From assembly GCA_023424095.1 (NCBI GenBank), contig JAFAEG010000073.1, positions 1-64,000 of the forward strand: a stretch of 64,000 bases of DNA, read 5' to 3'. Each line of letters opens with the position of its first letter. Position 1 is the first letter of the stretch. Of this stretch, positions 24,466 to 32,772 are shown one piece after another. The notes beneath the pieces were generated by a model. That model was not told the DNA's origin and searched no databases. It saw nothing but the letters and a program-made list of their open reading frames with translations. The translations under genes and the position numbers were made by a program. Origin of the DNA: Pseudomonadota bacterium. Lineage in GTDB: Bacteria; Pseudomonadota; Alphaproteobacteria; Sphingomonadales; Sphingomonadaceae.

Positions 24466-27342
24466 ATGGCGAAGGTCGAGGACATTCTCGTCTCGCTCGA
24501 GCTCCGGATGGATGGCTATGAGCGCGACCTGCGGCGCGCCGAGCGGGACATGCGCTCCGCAACCGACCGCATGGGCGGGGCCGTCGACGAGCTCGAGCGC
24601 GAGATCAAGTCTAGCTCCAGCGCGATCGGCACCGCATTCGGAAGCATCGCCGTGGCGCTGGCGGCGGCGTTCTCGACCAGCAAGATCACCGAATTCGCTG
24701 ACGCCTACACGAGGTTCACGAACAATCTCCGCGTCAGCGGTCTAGAGGGCCAAGCCCTCGCGGACGTGCAGGAGCGCCTGTTCGATATCGCCCAGCAAAA
24801 TGCGGTCGAGCTCGAATCGGTCGGCACGCTCTACGGTCGAGCCGCCATGTCGGCACGCGAGCTCGGCGCGTCGCAGGAGCAGCTTCTGCAGTTCACCCGC
24901 GCCGTTTCGGCCGGGCTCAAGATCCAGGGCACCAGCGCGGCGGAGGCCCAGGGCGCAATGCTGCAGCTTGGCCAGGCGCTGGGCGGCGGCACCGTGCGCG
25001 CAGAAGAATTCAACAGCATCGTCGAGGGCATGCTCCCGATCGCCCAGGCGATGGCGAACAACATCGACGCCGCCGGCGGATCGGTCGCGCGCCTTCGCAC
25101 CCTCGTAAACGACGGCAAGGTCAGCAGCCAGCAGGCGTTCGCGGCGATCATCGCCTCCATGTCGGGAATGGAGCAACAGGCCGCGAATACGGCCATGACG
25201 ATCGGGCAGGCCTTCACGCAGCTCGACAACGCGCTCGGGCGGTACATCGGCCAGACCGACGCTTCTCTGGGTGCGTCTCAGCGGTTGGCCGAGGCCATCG
25301 GCTGGATTGCCCAGAACCTCGACTTCTTCGCCAAGGCGATCGCGACGATCGCGGTAGCGCTCGTGACTCGCTATGCCGTCGGGACGGCAGCCGCCTTTAT
25401 CGGCACGTCCCGCCTGATCGCCTCGCTCAGCAACTTCACGGCTGCGTCGCTCGGGGCGGCGGGGAGCGCCACGACGCTCGGCGTCATGATGGCTCGTCTC
25501 GGGGCAGCAGCCACCGGGGCCGGTGCCGCGATCCTTCGCGCATTCGGCGGCCCCATTGGTCTGGCTATCACCGGCATCGCGGCGGCTTTTATCTTTCTGG
25601 GCGATTCCACCGACGAGGCCACTGAGGCCCAAGAGCGTCAGGAGGAGCAGCAACGCCGACTGAGTGCTGTCCAGGCCCAGGCAGCCGACATTGCCAGTCG
25701 CCTGGCCTCAGCCTCCCGCGAAGTGCGCGCCGCCGCGATGGCCGAGGCTGCGGCGTTGCGAGCGACGACGATTCAGACGATCGCCCTGGCGCGCGCACAG
25801 CTATTCCTCGCGCAGGCGAAGCGTGCGGCTCTCACGATCGGACAGGTCGGCACCTACCGCTATGGCGGTCCGGATCAGGCCCGAATGCGGCGCGGCGAGC
25901 AGGTCCCCATGCGGCTGTGGGGTCAAGGGGCGGCCGATCGCCGGGGCGCTGATGCGGCTGTGGCCGATGCGACAGCAAACCTTCAGAGCGCGATGGCTGC
26001 TGCCGATGCGCTTGCCGATAGTCTCGCACCGCCGGCTGTGGGCGGCGGGGTCGACGAGGGTCGGGGTCGCGGCGGCGGCGGATCGCGCGGGTCAGCCGAC
26101 GACACCGCCCGCCGCGAGCGCCAATGGCTCGACATGCGAGACCGTGCCCGGATCGAGGAGTTGCAGGCCCAGCAGGAGCTTGAAACGGGGATAGAGGTTC
26201 GGGCTGCTGGTCAGCGGAAAATTGCCGAATACGAACACGACATCGCGATGCGCGCGATCGACGCGAACAGCGACCTTTCCGACGCGCGAAAGGAAGAACT
26301 GCGCGTCATCGAGCGAAACATTGCGGCCACACGCCAGCAGGTGATCAATACCGAAGTCACGGAAGCGCTCAGCCGCCAGCGCCTCGAAGCCGTGCAGACC
26401 ACCTACGACAACGAGATCGACCTTGCGCGTGCCCAGATGGCGTTCGCGGAGACGCGCGACGAACGCCTCGGCCTTGAGCTTCGGTTGCTCGACCTGCAGC
26501 ACGGCGCCTTGAAGGCGGAGCAGGTCGCGATCCGGGACAATGCCAACCTCAGCGAGGAGGCGCGCAACATCGCGCGCGACCGGATTGCGGTGCTGGAGCG
26601 CCTCTACGGGCTGGAGCAGCGCCAGTTGCAGCGCGCCGCCGAAAGCCCGGGACAGCGGTTCCTGCGCGAGCTCGGCCGGGAGACGCGGAACCAGAGCGAC
26701 CGCTTCGAAGAGATCGCGATCGACGGCCTCGACAGCCTTAACGATGGGCTCGTCGATGCGATCATGAATACGAAAAGCCTCGGCGAGGTGTTCAAGAACA
26801 TCGCGAACCAGATCATCGCCGACCTGCTGCGGATTGCGATCCGGCAGGCCATCATCCAGCCGCTCGCCAATCAGTTGTTCGGCGGCGGAGATAAGGGCGG
26901 CGGTGGCGGGATACTCGGCTCTCTCATGGGGCTGTTTGGCGGGGTGTCGTCCAAACCGGGCGGGATGGGGGTCACGGCCACCGGCATGAAGCTGCCCGGC
27001 TTTGCATCTGGCGGCTCCATGATGATCGGCGGACGCGGCGGAATGGACCAGAACATCCTGTCGCTCAACGGTCAGCCTGTCGCGCGGGTCAGCCGCGGCG
27101 AGCGCATGGACATCGTGCCGCCGTCGGCGATCAGTGGCGTGCATGGTGGTGGCGGAGCGCCGGTGAAGATCACCCTCGAGGTGGGTGCCGGCGAATATTT
27201 CGACGCGCGCGTCTCGAAGGTGGCCGGGCCGATCGCAAGCCAGGCAGCGGTCGAGGTGGTTCATGTTGCCGCCCCTCGTATCGCAAAAGCGGCTGAGAAC
27301 GAGGTCTATCGCCGTGCCAACCGCCGGCTGATTGGAGGCTAG
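24466..27342 (+). CDS. phage tail tape-measure protein
   Basis: 958 residues. An N-terminal coiled coil (about 1-60) is followed by the tape-measure domain (TKITEF-type FADAYTRFTNNLRVSG, LGQALGGGTVRAEEFNSIVEGMLPIAQAMA), hydrophobic helices (about 285-380), long charged helices (380-740) and a C-terminal lambda-type tail (GLVDAIMNTKSLGEVFKNIA and LLRIAIRQAIIQPLANQLFGG). It sets tail length and is ejected with DNA in siphophages. At about 1.5 A per residue it would specify a tail near 140 nm. The frame is intact, which is surprising given the missing capsid genes. Confidence 0.9.
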   Translation: MAKVEDILVSLELRMDGYERDLRRAERDMRSATDRMGGAVDELEREIKSSSSAIGTAFGSIAVALAAAFSTSKITEFADAYTRFTNNLRVSGLEGQALADVQERLFDIAQQNAVELESVGTLYGRAAMSARELGASQEQLLQFTRAVSAGLKIQGTSAAEAQGAMLQLGQALGGGTVRAEEFNSIVEGMLPIAQAMANNIDAAGGSVARLRTLVNDGKVSSQQAFAAIIASMSGMEQQAANTAMTIGQAFTQLDNALGRYIGQTDASLGASQRLAEAIGWIAQNLDFFAKAIATIAVALVTRYAVGTAAAFIGTSRLIASLSNFTAASLGAAGSATTLGVMMARLGAAATGAGAAILRAFGGPIGLAITGIAAAFIFLGDSTDEATEAQERQEEQQRRLSAVQAQAADIASRLASASREVRAAAMAEAAALRATTIQTIALARAQLFLAQAKRAALTIGQVGTYRYGGPDQARMRRGEQVPMRLWGQGAADRRGADAAVADATANLQSAMAAADALADSLAPPAVGGGVDEGRGRGGGGSRGSADDTARRERQWLDMRDRARIEELQAQQELETGIEVRAAGQRKIAEYEHDIAMRAIDANSDLSDARKEELRVIERNIAATRQQVINTEVTEALSRQRLEAVQTTYDNEIDLARAQMAFAETRDERLGLELRLLDLQHGALKAEQVAIRDNANLSEEARNIARDRIAVLERLYGLEQRQLQRAAESPGQRFLRELGRETRNQSDRFEEIAIDGLDSLNDGLVDAIMNTKSLGEVFKNIANQIIADLLRIAIRQAIIQPLANQLFGGGDKGGGGGILGSLMGLFGGVSSKPGGMGVTATGMKLPGFASGGSMMIGGRGGMDQNILSLNGQPVARVSRGERMDIVPPSAISGVHGGGGAPVKITLEVGAGEYFDARVSKVAGPIASQAAVEVVHVAAPRIAKAAENEVYRRANRRLIGG

Positions 27343-27343
27343 C

Positions 27344-27631
27344 ATGGCAGACCTGAGCGATCCCGATTTCGACAACCGCCGCCCCGTCTATCGGCATCTG
27401 GCCGACGTGTACGGCGTGCTCCCTGTCGCGGATGCTGCGCAGGAAATCGTCGAGATCGTTCGACGTGCCGCGAACCGCGACCCCGAGGCCGCCGCGCGCC
27501 TCTTCCTGCACTGTTCGATGAAGGAATGGGAGGCGGCGCACGGCTTGGCCAGTTTCACAACCTGGCTTCGCGAGATGGCCGACCAAGTGGACTCGAGCGT
27601 GGAGGAGCTCGATGGACGAACCGCCAACTGA
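27344..27631 (+). CDS. hypothetical protein between tape measure and terminase
   Basis: 95 residues with a GGAGG Shine-Dalgarno 5 bases upstream. Mostly helical and acidic (DAAQEIVEIVRRAANRDPEAA); no domain recognised. The last 20 bases overlap the terminase small subunit gene. Confidence 0.6.
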   Translation: MADLSDPDFDNRRPVYRHLADVYGVLPVADAAQEIVEIVRRAANRDPEAAARLFLHCSMKEWEAAHGLASFTTWLREMADQVDSSVEELDGRTAN

Positions 27632-28070
27632 GATTGTCTCCCGCCCAGCTAGCCCCGCCAACCTCGGTGGCCGCCCTTCCCTCTACCGGCCGGAATATTG
27701 CGAGATGGCCATCGCCCATATGTCCACCGGCGCCAGCATCACGTCATTCGCTGGCGAGATCGATGTCAGCCGCAGGACGCTCACGAAATGGGCTCATGAG
27801 CATCCCGACTTCGCTCACGCGATAGAGATCGGGAAGGCCAAGCTGGCGGCCTGGTGGGAGAAGCGCGCCCGCACGATCGCAGACGGCGGCGGCGGCCCCG
27901 GGGCTGCGTCCATGTGCCAGTTCGCCATGAAGAACCTCGCGCCTGAGGATTGGCAGGACCGCTCCACGACGGAGCACGTCGGCAGGATCGGCCACTTTCC
28001 GATGACGGCGGCCGAGGCGCTGGCAGAAGCGCAACGTCGCGGCTTGCCGACACAGGTCTATGAGCCATGA
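27612..28070 (+). CDS. terminase small subunit-like protein
   Basis: 152 residues. GGRPSLYRPEYCEMAIAHMS, then FAGEIDVSRRTLTKWAHEHP, is the HTH seen in phage DNA-packaging small subunits, followed by an oligomerisation region with AAWWEKRARTIAD and KNLAPEDWQD. It would bind the packaging start site and load the large subunit. It overlaps the large-subunit start as ATGA. Confidence 0.8.
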   Translation: MDEPPTEIVSRPASPANLGGRPSLYRPEYCEMAIAHMSTGASITSFAGEIDVSRRTLTKWAHEHPDFAHAIEIGKAKLAAWWEKRARTIADGGGGPGAASMCQFAMKNLAPEDWQDRSTTEHVGRIGHFPMTAAEALAEAQRRGLPTQVYEP

Positions 28071-29518
28071 GAAGCACAGCCGAACTCGACGTCCTGGAGG
28101 CGCTGGCAATCCAAGAGGCTCGGCAGAGTTTCTGGGCATTCCGGCAGCGGATGAATCCGAGGATGAAACGCGGCTGGTGGCAGCGCGACCTCGCCCACCA
28201 CCTGCAGCGCTTCTACGAGGACCTAGTGGCCGGGCTGCGGCCCAAGCTGGTGGTCCAGGCCCCGCCCCAGCACGGCAAGTCGGACAGCATCGTCGATTTT
28301 ATCGCCTGGGCGTCGGGCAAGAATCCCGAACTGAAAACGATTTATGCGAGCTTCTCGGAGCGGCTCGGCGAGCGCGCCAACGGCAAGCTTCAGCGGATGT
28401 TCGACAGCGAGCGCTACCGGCGGACATTCCCCGAGCTGCAGATCAGCGACGGGCCGACCAACGGCACCGGCGGCTCGGTGCGCAATCGCATGCTGATCGA
28501 GTACGGCGAGAGCGGCGGCTACTTCCGCAACACCACCGTGCGCGGCTCCGTGACAGGCGAAAGCCTCGACCTGGGCGTGATCGACGATCCTATCAAGGGG
28601 CGCGAGGACGCCAATAGCGCGATCGTGCGGGATCGCACCTGGGATTGGTACACCGACGATTTCGCGACCCGTTTCTCCGACGACGCTGGCCTACTGATGA
28701 TCCTGACCCGCTGGCACGTCGATGATCCGGCCGGGAGGCTCATCCTGGCCGATCAGGACGTGAAGGTGCTGCGCTATCCGGCCATTGCGCTGGTGAACGA
28801 GGAGCACCGGCGCGAGGGCGAACCGCTTTTCCCGGAGCACAAGTCCGCGGCCTTCCTGTCACAGAGAAAACGGGAGATGGACCCGATCAGCTGGGAAGCC
28901 CTGTACCAGCAAGATCCCGTCGTCGCCGGCGGCAACCTGTTCAAGCTCGAGGACTTCCGGAAGCATCGCTACGGCGCCGAGCTCGATCTGCAGCGGCGCG
29001 CGATCTACGTCGATACGGCCCAGAAGACGGGCGAGCGCAACGACTTTAGCGTTTTCCAGGTGTGGGGCCTGGGCAAGGATGGCACCGCCTATTTGATCGA
29101 CCAGATGCGCGGGAAATTCGAAGCGCCGGAGCTCGAGCGGACGGCACGCCAGATATGGGCGCGCGAACAGGACCGCACCACGGCGCGTAGTGGCCGGCTG
29201 ATCGCGATGATGGTCGAGGACAAGGTGAGCGGCACCGGGTTGATCCAGCAGCTACAGCGGGGCGCAGACGCGATTACGGTGAGGCCGATCAAACGAGGCG
29301 CCGCGGACAAATACACCCGCGCCCTCGACGTGCTCCCGAGCATCGCGGCGGGGCGGGCGTCGCTGCCGGCGGACGCGCCTTGGTACGATGATCTCCTGGC
29401 CGAGCTGGCGCAGTTCCCGAGCGGCGCGCACGACGATCAGGTCGACCCGCTGGTCGACGGGATCGCGGACCTGCTTCTCTCGAAGCAGTGGGCCTACAAC
29501 CTGGCTGCCCTCACCTGA
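28067..29518 (+). CDS. phage terminase large subunit
   Basis: 483 residues. The ATPase half has a Walker A variant in VVQAPPQHGKSDS, a Walker B-like LGVIDDP and an adenine-binding GWWQRDLAHHL region. The nuclease half has YVDTAQKTGERNDFSVFQ (first Asp), AMMVEDKVSGTGLIQQL and a final HDDQVD acidic motif. All catalytic acids look intact, so the motor may be functional and able to package into capsids supplied from elsewhere. It is the last clear phage gene. Confidence 0.9.
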   Translation: MRSTAELDVLEALAIQEARQSFWAFRQRMNPRMKRGWWQRDLAHHLQRFYEDLVAGLRPKLVVQAPPQHGKSDSIVDFIAWASGKNPELKTIYASFSERLGERANGKLQRMFDSERYRRTFPELQISDGPTNGTGGSVRNRMLIEYGESGGYFRNTTVRGSVTGESLDLGVIDDPIKGREDANSAIVRDRTWDWYTDDFATRFSDDAGLLMILTRWHVDDPAGRLILADQDVKVLRYPAIALVNEEHRREGEPLFPEHKSAAFLSQRKREMDPISWEALYQQDPVVAGGNLFKLEDFRKHRYGAELDLQRRAIYVDTAQKTGERNDFSVFQVWGLGKDGTAYLIDQMRGKFEAPELERTARQIWAREQDRTTARSGRLIAMMVEDKVSGTGLIQQLQRGADAITVRPIKRGAADKYTRALDVLPSIAAGRASLPADAPWYDDLLAELAQFPSGAHDDQVDPLVDGIADLLLSKQWAYNLAALT

Positions 29519-29596
29519 TCGCGCCAATATGGCTTTTCGCAGCTTTGACCTTCTGACAGCTCCGGCGCATGATGCTCAAAATTTGACGGGGCGATC

Positions 29597-30457
29597 ATGG
29601 TGCTTCTCACCAGCATACTCCTGGCCAGTTCGGTCGCCCAGGCCCGCGTCGGCGAGGTAAACGACTGGGTGCTGCACCAGAATGATGGATCCTGCTCAGC
29701 GATCGCGAGCTATGGGCGGGACATCCTGGTGCGGGTCTCCCACGATCTCGCGCGGAACGAGGCGCATTTTTCCGTGGTGCGCCCGGTCTGGCGCTCGATC
29801 GAAGAAGGGCGCCGCTATCAGCTGCGGATCGATTTCTCGAACGGCAATTACTACGATGGCCCTCCAAATGCCGGCGTCCACATTGGAGAGGGCGATACGC
29901 GATCGTCCGGCATCACCGCCACGCTCAACGGGAGGGAGTTTCTCGCGGACTTCGCCGGCGCCGCGTGGATGGAAATTCGCGTCGAAGGGACGCTGATTGC
30001 CTCTTTGAACCTCCGCGGCACCCGAGCCGTGATGAGCCAGGTTCGAGCCTGCTCAGCCCGCGCCTTCCGAGAGGACACCAGGGATCCTTTTGCGCGCCTC
30101 CCCTCGTCGCCGCCAACTCCCACGTCGCCGCTCCTAGAAGGCGTGCGCCGTCCCCCTAATTCCAGTGCCCCACCGTCGATCGCCCGGCTGCGCAGCGGTT
30201 CGATCAGCAACGCGGATATGCCCATGTCTTCGATCCGCGCGGGCAGCTCGGGGACCACGCGAATCACCATGCTCGTCGATGCGACGGGGGTGGCGACGGA
30301 TTGCTCAGTCACGGGATCGAGCGGCGATGCGACGCTTGACGCCTGGACGTGTACCTTGGCGGTGCGGCGCTTTCGGTTCACCCCTGCGACTCGCAACGGC
30401 CAAAATGTCGTCGGGACCTATTCGCAGTCTGTCCGCTGGGTGCTTCCGGACGACTAG
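29597..30457 (+). CDS. secreted TonB-C-domain protein, cargo gene
   Basis: 286 residues with a short signal peptide (MVLLTSILLASSVAQA). The C-terminal 75 residues (TTRITMLVDATGVATDCSVT ... LDAWTCTLAVRRFRFTPATRNG) match the TonB C-terminal fold used by TonB-family proteins. It lacks the usual N-terminal anchor and proline arm of TonB. It lies downstream of the terminase, in the position typical of lysogenic conversion genes. Its 3' end overlaps the convergent RHH gene by 4 bases. Confidence 0.75.
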   Translation: MVLLTSILLASSVAQARVGEVNDWVLHQNDGSCSAIASYGRDILVRVSHDLARNEAHFSVVRPVWRSIEEGRRYQLRIDFSNGNYYDGPPNAGVHIGEGDTRSSGITATLNGREFLADFAGAAWMEIRVEGTLIASLNLRGTRAVMSQVRACSARAFREDTRDPFARLPSSPPTPTSPLLEGVRRPPNSSAPPSIARLRSGSISNADMPMSSIRAGSSGTTRITMLVDATGVATDCSVTGSSGDATLDAWTCTLAVRRFRFTPATRNGQNVVGTYSQSVRWVLPDD

Positions 30458-30648
30458 GAAGCGCCGTCGAGCGCCTTCTTCACAAGCCGACGAACCGCCT
30501 CCGGCCTAGTCGGAAGGTCCGCCTGTCCAGCCCGCCACTGGTCCAGGGCGCCTAACTGCTCAACCTGAAAACGAGTGCCGACCAGCGTTCCCGTCTCGGG
30601 AGCGCGGGGTTTTCGTGTTTTCGTGTTATCACGAGTTGACGCTTTCAT
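30454..30648 (-). CDS. ribbon-helix-helix regulator (Arc-like)
   Basis: 64 residues. VGTRFQVEQLGALDQWRAGQ followed by TRPEAVRRLVKKAL is a short ribbon-helix-helix of the kind used by antitoxin or autorepressor proteins. No toxin-like partner is adjacent. Its start lies within a cluster of palindromes, so autoregulation is likely. It diverges from the gene at 30737. Confidence 0.7.
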   Translation of the reverse strand: MKASTRDNTKTRKPRAPETGTLVGTRFQVEQLGALDQWRAGQADLPTRPEAVRRLVKKALDGAS

Positions 30649-30668
30649 GTTTTCGCGTTAACACGAAA
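30611..30668. promoter_or_regulatory. palindromic operator cluster for RHH protein
   Basis: TCGTGTTATCACGA (30621-30634) and TTTCGCGTTAACACGAAA (30651-30668) are related palindromes with TTTCG-GTT half-sites; TTTCGTGTTT (30611) is a further half-site. They lie at the 5' end of the RHH gene and in the divergent gap to the 30737 gene. Confidence 0.6.
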
Positions 30669-30736
30669 GCGAGCCGAGGGGAAGCTGCAACTTCCCGCCC
30701 GGCTCTGACCGACAACCACCTGCACAAGAGGTGATC

Positions 30737-31189
30737 ATGGCTACGACGACCCCTATCACAGACGACATGCGCGCCCAATGGGATCGCGCCCTCGCCGCAT
30801 TCGAAATCCGCGACGCACTCATGTTGGCGGATGAGCAGTTCGGCGCCTATGCTGAGGCCATCCGCGCTTTCGACTGGGAGATTGCCAGGCTGCAGGATGC
30901 TCACGGCACCCGCGACAGGGCGAAGTGGGGGCCAGAGGGATCGGCGGCTTGGGAGCGCGTCTGGAAAGCGCTGCAGGCAGCGGAACAGGCACAATACGAC
31001 CAGTTCATCGTTCCAGTCGATCAGGCGGCGGTCGCGGTCGCGTCCACGCCTGCCCCGGACCATCGCGCGCTTCGCCGTAAGGTCGAGATCATCAAGTACC
31101 GGGAACTCGACAACTACACCGGCATCGAAACCCCGCCGATGGAGTTCGTGGCGGCAGACGCCCGCCGCCTGCTTGGGGAGGTCGCATAA
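30737..31189 (+). CDS. hypothetical protein of the cargo block
   Basis: 150 residues from the ATG at 30737 with an AGAGGTG Shine-Dalgarno; a GTG two codons earlier is an alternative. Helical with many aromatic and acidic residues and a D-NYTGIETPPMEF stretch. Coupled to the next gene by TAATG. No family recognised. Confidence 0.6.
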   Translation: MATTTPITDDMRAQWDRALAAFEIRDALMLADEQFGAYAEAIRAFDWEIARLQDAHGTRDRAKWGPEGSAAWERVWKALQAAEQAQYDQFIVPVDQAAVAVASTPAPDHRALRRKVEIIKYRELDNYTGIETPPMEFVAADARRLLGEVA

Positions 31190-31878
31190 TGGGCACCGCG
31201 ACGAAAACGCTCGCTCAAGAGCCCTCCCGCCGCGCCATCCTTGGCGCTCTGGTCACAGCCCCGATCGCAGCCGCCTCATGCGCCCCAGCGATCGCAGCTG
31301 CGGCCTCGTCATCCGGCATGTCGCCGGCTGTCGCCGCGGCCGTTGCGGCGCTTCACGCGGCGCGCCGGGCCGAGGACGACTTTGACCGCGAGATCTTCCG
31401 ACCTGTCTACGACGTCTGGGATATCGAGCGCGGCAAGGTGCCCCATGTCGAAGTTGGCACCGATCCCTACAGCGGCTGCGAATCTCCTGTGACGACGGAG
31501 GACTGGCGCGCGGTCCATGGGGCCCGAAGGCTCGTCAGAGACGTCGCCGCCGGCAAATGCTACCTCGAGACCGACCGCTATCCGTCCCTGGCCCGTCATT
31601 GGGAATTCTCACAGCGGCTGGCGGCAGCTGCAGATGAGCGGGACGCGGTGATCGACGCTCTGTCGGCCCGCTACGGCATCGACGAGCTTGAGGCGCGATC
31701 TATGGAGCTTGGGGAGGTTCATTCGGCCGCGTTCATGGCGCTGGTCGCCGTCCCTGCGGAGACGGTCGGGGACCTCCACGCGAAGATGGTCGAGATCAGC
31801 ATTCACGAAACTTGGGATTGGGAAGACGTACAGGAGGTGCTGCTCGCGGATGCCGACCGGGTCGCGGCAGCCGCTTAA
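31189..31878 (+). CDS. Tat-signal-like hypothetical protein
   Basis: 229 residues. The N-terminus SRRAILGALVTAPIAAASCA looks like a twin-arginine export signal. The rest is helical with no recognised domain. Its start overlaps the previous stop (TAATG), so the two proteins are probably made together and may interact. Confidence 0.6.
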   Translation: MGTATKTLAQEPSRRAILGALVTAPIAAASCAPAIAAAASSSGMSPAVAAAVAALHAARRAEDDFDREIFRPVYDVWDIERGKVPHVEVGTDPYSGCESPVTTEDWRAVHGARRLVRDVAAGKCYLETDRYPSLARHWEFSQRLAAAADERDAVIDALSARYGIDELEARSMELGEVHSAAFMALVAVPAETVGDLHAKMVEISIHETWDWEDVQEVLLADADRVAAAA

Positions 31879-31968
31879 TCGGAGGGCTCGTCGGCTTCGG
31901 TCGGCGAGCCCGCTTCTCGGCCATCGCCCCCCCGGCTAACATGGTCGTGGGATACGGGAGGCGCGATC

Positions 31969-32574
31969 ATGGACTGGGCAGCTATCTGGACGGGGGCAAC
32001 TGCTTTGCTCACCCTGGGCCTGCTGGTCGCGACCGGAGTGTACGCTTGGCTCACCCATTGCCTTGTGAAGGCGGGCGAAGAGCAATCTTGGCAAATCGCG
32101 CGACCTAGAATGCTGGTGGCGATTCGGACCAACCAAGGGGGTCAATTCCTGATCATCCACATCGAGAACATAGGCTCCTCTGCTGCTGAGGACCTCAGGC
32201 TAGAAATCGATCGCCCGCTCTTTCAGCAGTTTGGGTCGCTCGACGACATTGCTCAGGTGCCAATCTTCCGAGAGGGCCTAAGAGCCTTGCCATCGAGGAC
32301 GCCGATTCGCATCGGCCTGGGCGTCGCCCATCAATACCTCAACAAAAGCGCAAATCGGGAGAAGCACCCCTCCAGCTTCACCATCACTGCACATTATCGG
32401 AGCGGCGATCGGGAGCTGACGGAGACTTTTCCCATTGATGTGAGCCGTCAGTTTGACGCCACCCTTGTCGATCGAGATTATGCCGAGGACTTTTACCGCA
32501 CATTCCCCGACCAGCTCGGCAAGCACATCAAAGGTTTGGCCACGGCGATGAAGGAAGGGAGGGGTGGCCGCTGA
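31969..32574 (+). CDS. single-pass membrane protein
   Basis: 201 residues with one N-terminal helix (about 8-30) and a C-terminal beta-rich domain (FLIIHIENIGSSAAEDLRLE). Codon use is less GC-biased than in the flanking core genes. It is the last gene before attR; function unknown. Confidence 0.6.
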   Translation: MDWAAIWTGATALLTLGLLVATGVYAWLTHCLVKAGEEQSWQIARPRMLVAIRTNQGGQFLIIHIENIGSSAAEDLRLEIDRPLFQQFGSLDDIAQVPIFREGLRALPSRTPIRIGLGVAHQYLNKSANREKHPSSFTITAHYRSGDRELTETFPIDVSRQFDATLVDRDYAEDFYRTFPDQLGKHIKGLATAMKEGRGGR

Positions 32575-32713
32575 CACTTGTAAATCCTCGGTAATCATGC
32601 ACGAAATCGCCGCGACAAATCGAGAACAGGACAGAATGTCGAAGCGGCCAAAATCGGCGGAAAACTGCGAAGAATAGACCCGCAGAGAGTCCGCGAGATA
32701 CCGTTCCCGCCGC
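32575..32713. other. right end of element, noncoding
   Basis: 139 bp without a credible gene between the membrane-protein gene and attR. It contains GGTAATCATGC (32590-32600), a near copy of an arm-like motif at the left end, and is relatively A-rich. Confidence 0.4.
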
Positions 32714-32769
32714 ACTGTAAATCTGCCCGGGTTTCCCGTACGCTGGTTCGAATCCAGCCCTGTCCACCA
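32714..32769. repeat. attR: 56-bp copy of tRNA-Tyr 3' end
   Basis: Identical to 13840-13895 from the anticodon loop through CCA. It is only a tRNA fragment, with no acceptor 5' half, so it is not a gene. It marks the right boundary of the element. Confidence 0.95.
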
Positions 32770-32772
32770 CCT

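Larger units (their letters stand above)
13840..32769. mobile_element. integrated phage-like element in tRNA-Tyr
   Basis: About 18.9 kb bounded by exact 56-bp direct repeats of the tRNA-Tyr 3' end. Gene order: integrase and RHH protein (minus), HTH protein, primase-helicase, serine recombinase, accessory genes, gp10-like, tape measure, terminase small and large subunits, then cargo genes to the right end. No portal, prohead protease, capsid, major tail, baseplate or lysis gene is recognisable. It is therefore either a decayed siphophage or a satellite that borrows capsids. The intact att duplication and clean integrase suggest it could still excise. Confidence 0.9.

Noticed and set aside
32528..32770. 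Minus-strand ORF reading MVDRAGFEPAYG... over attR
   Set aside because: This is the familiar artefact of translating the 3' end of a tRNA; it lies on the 56-bp repeat and has no coding support.
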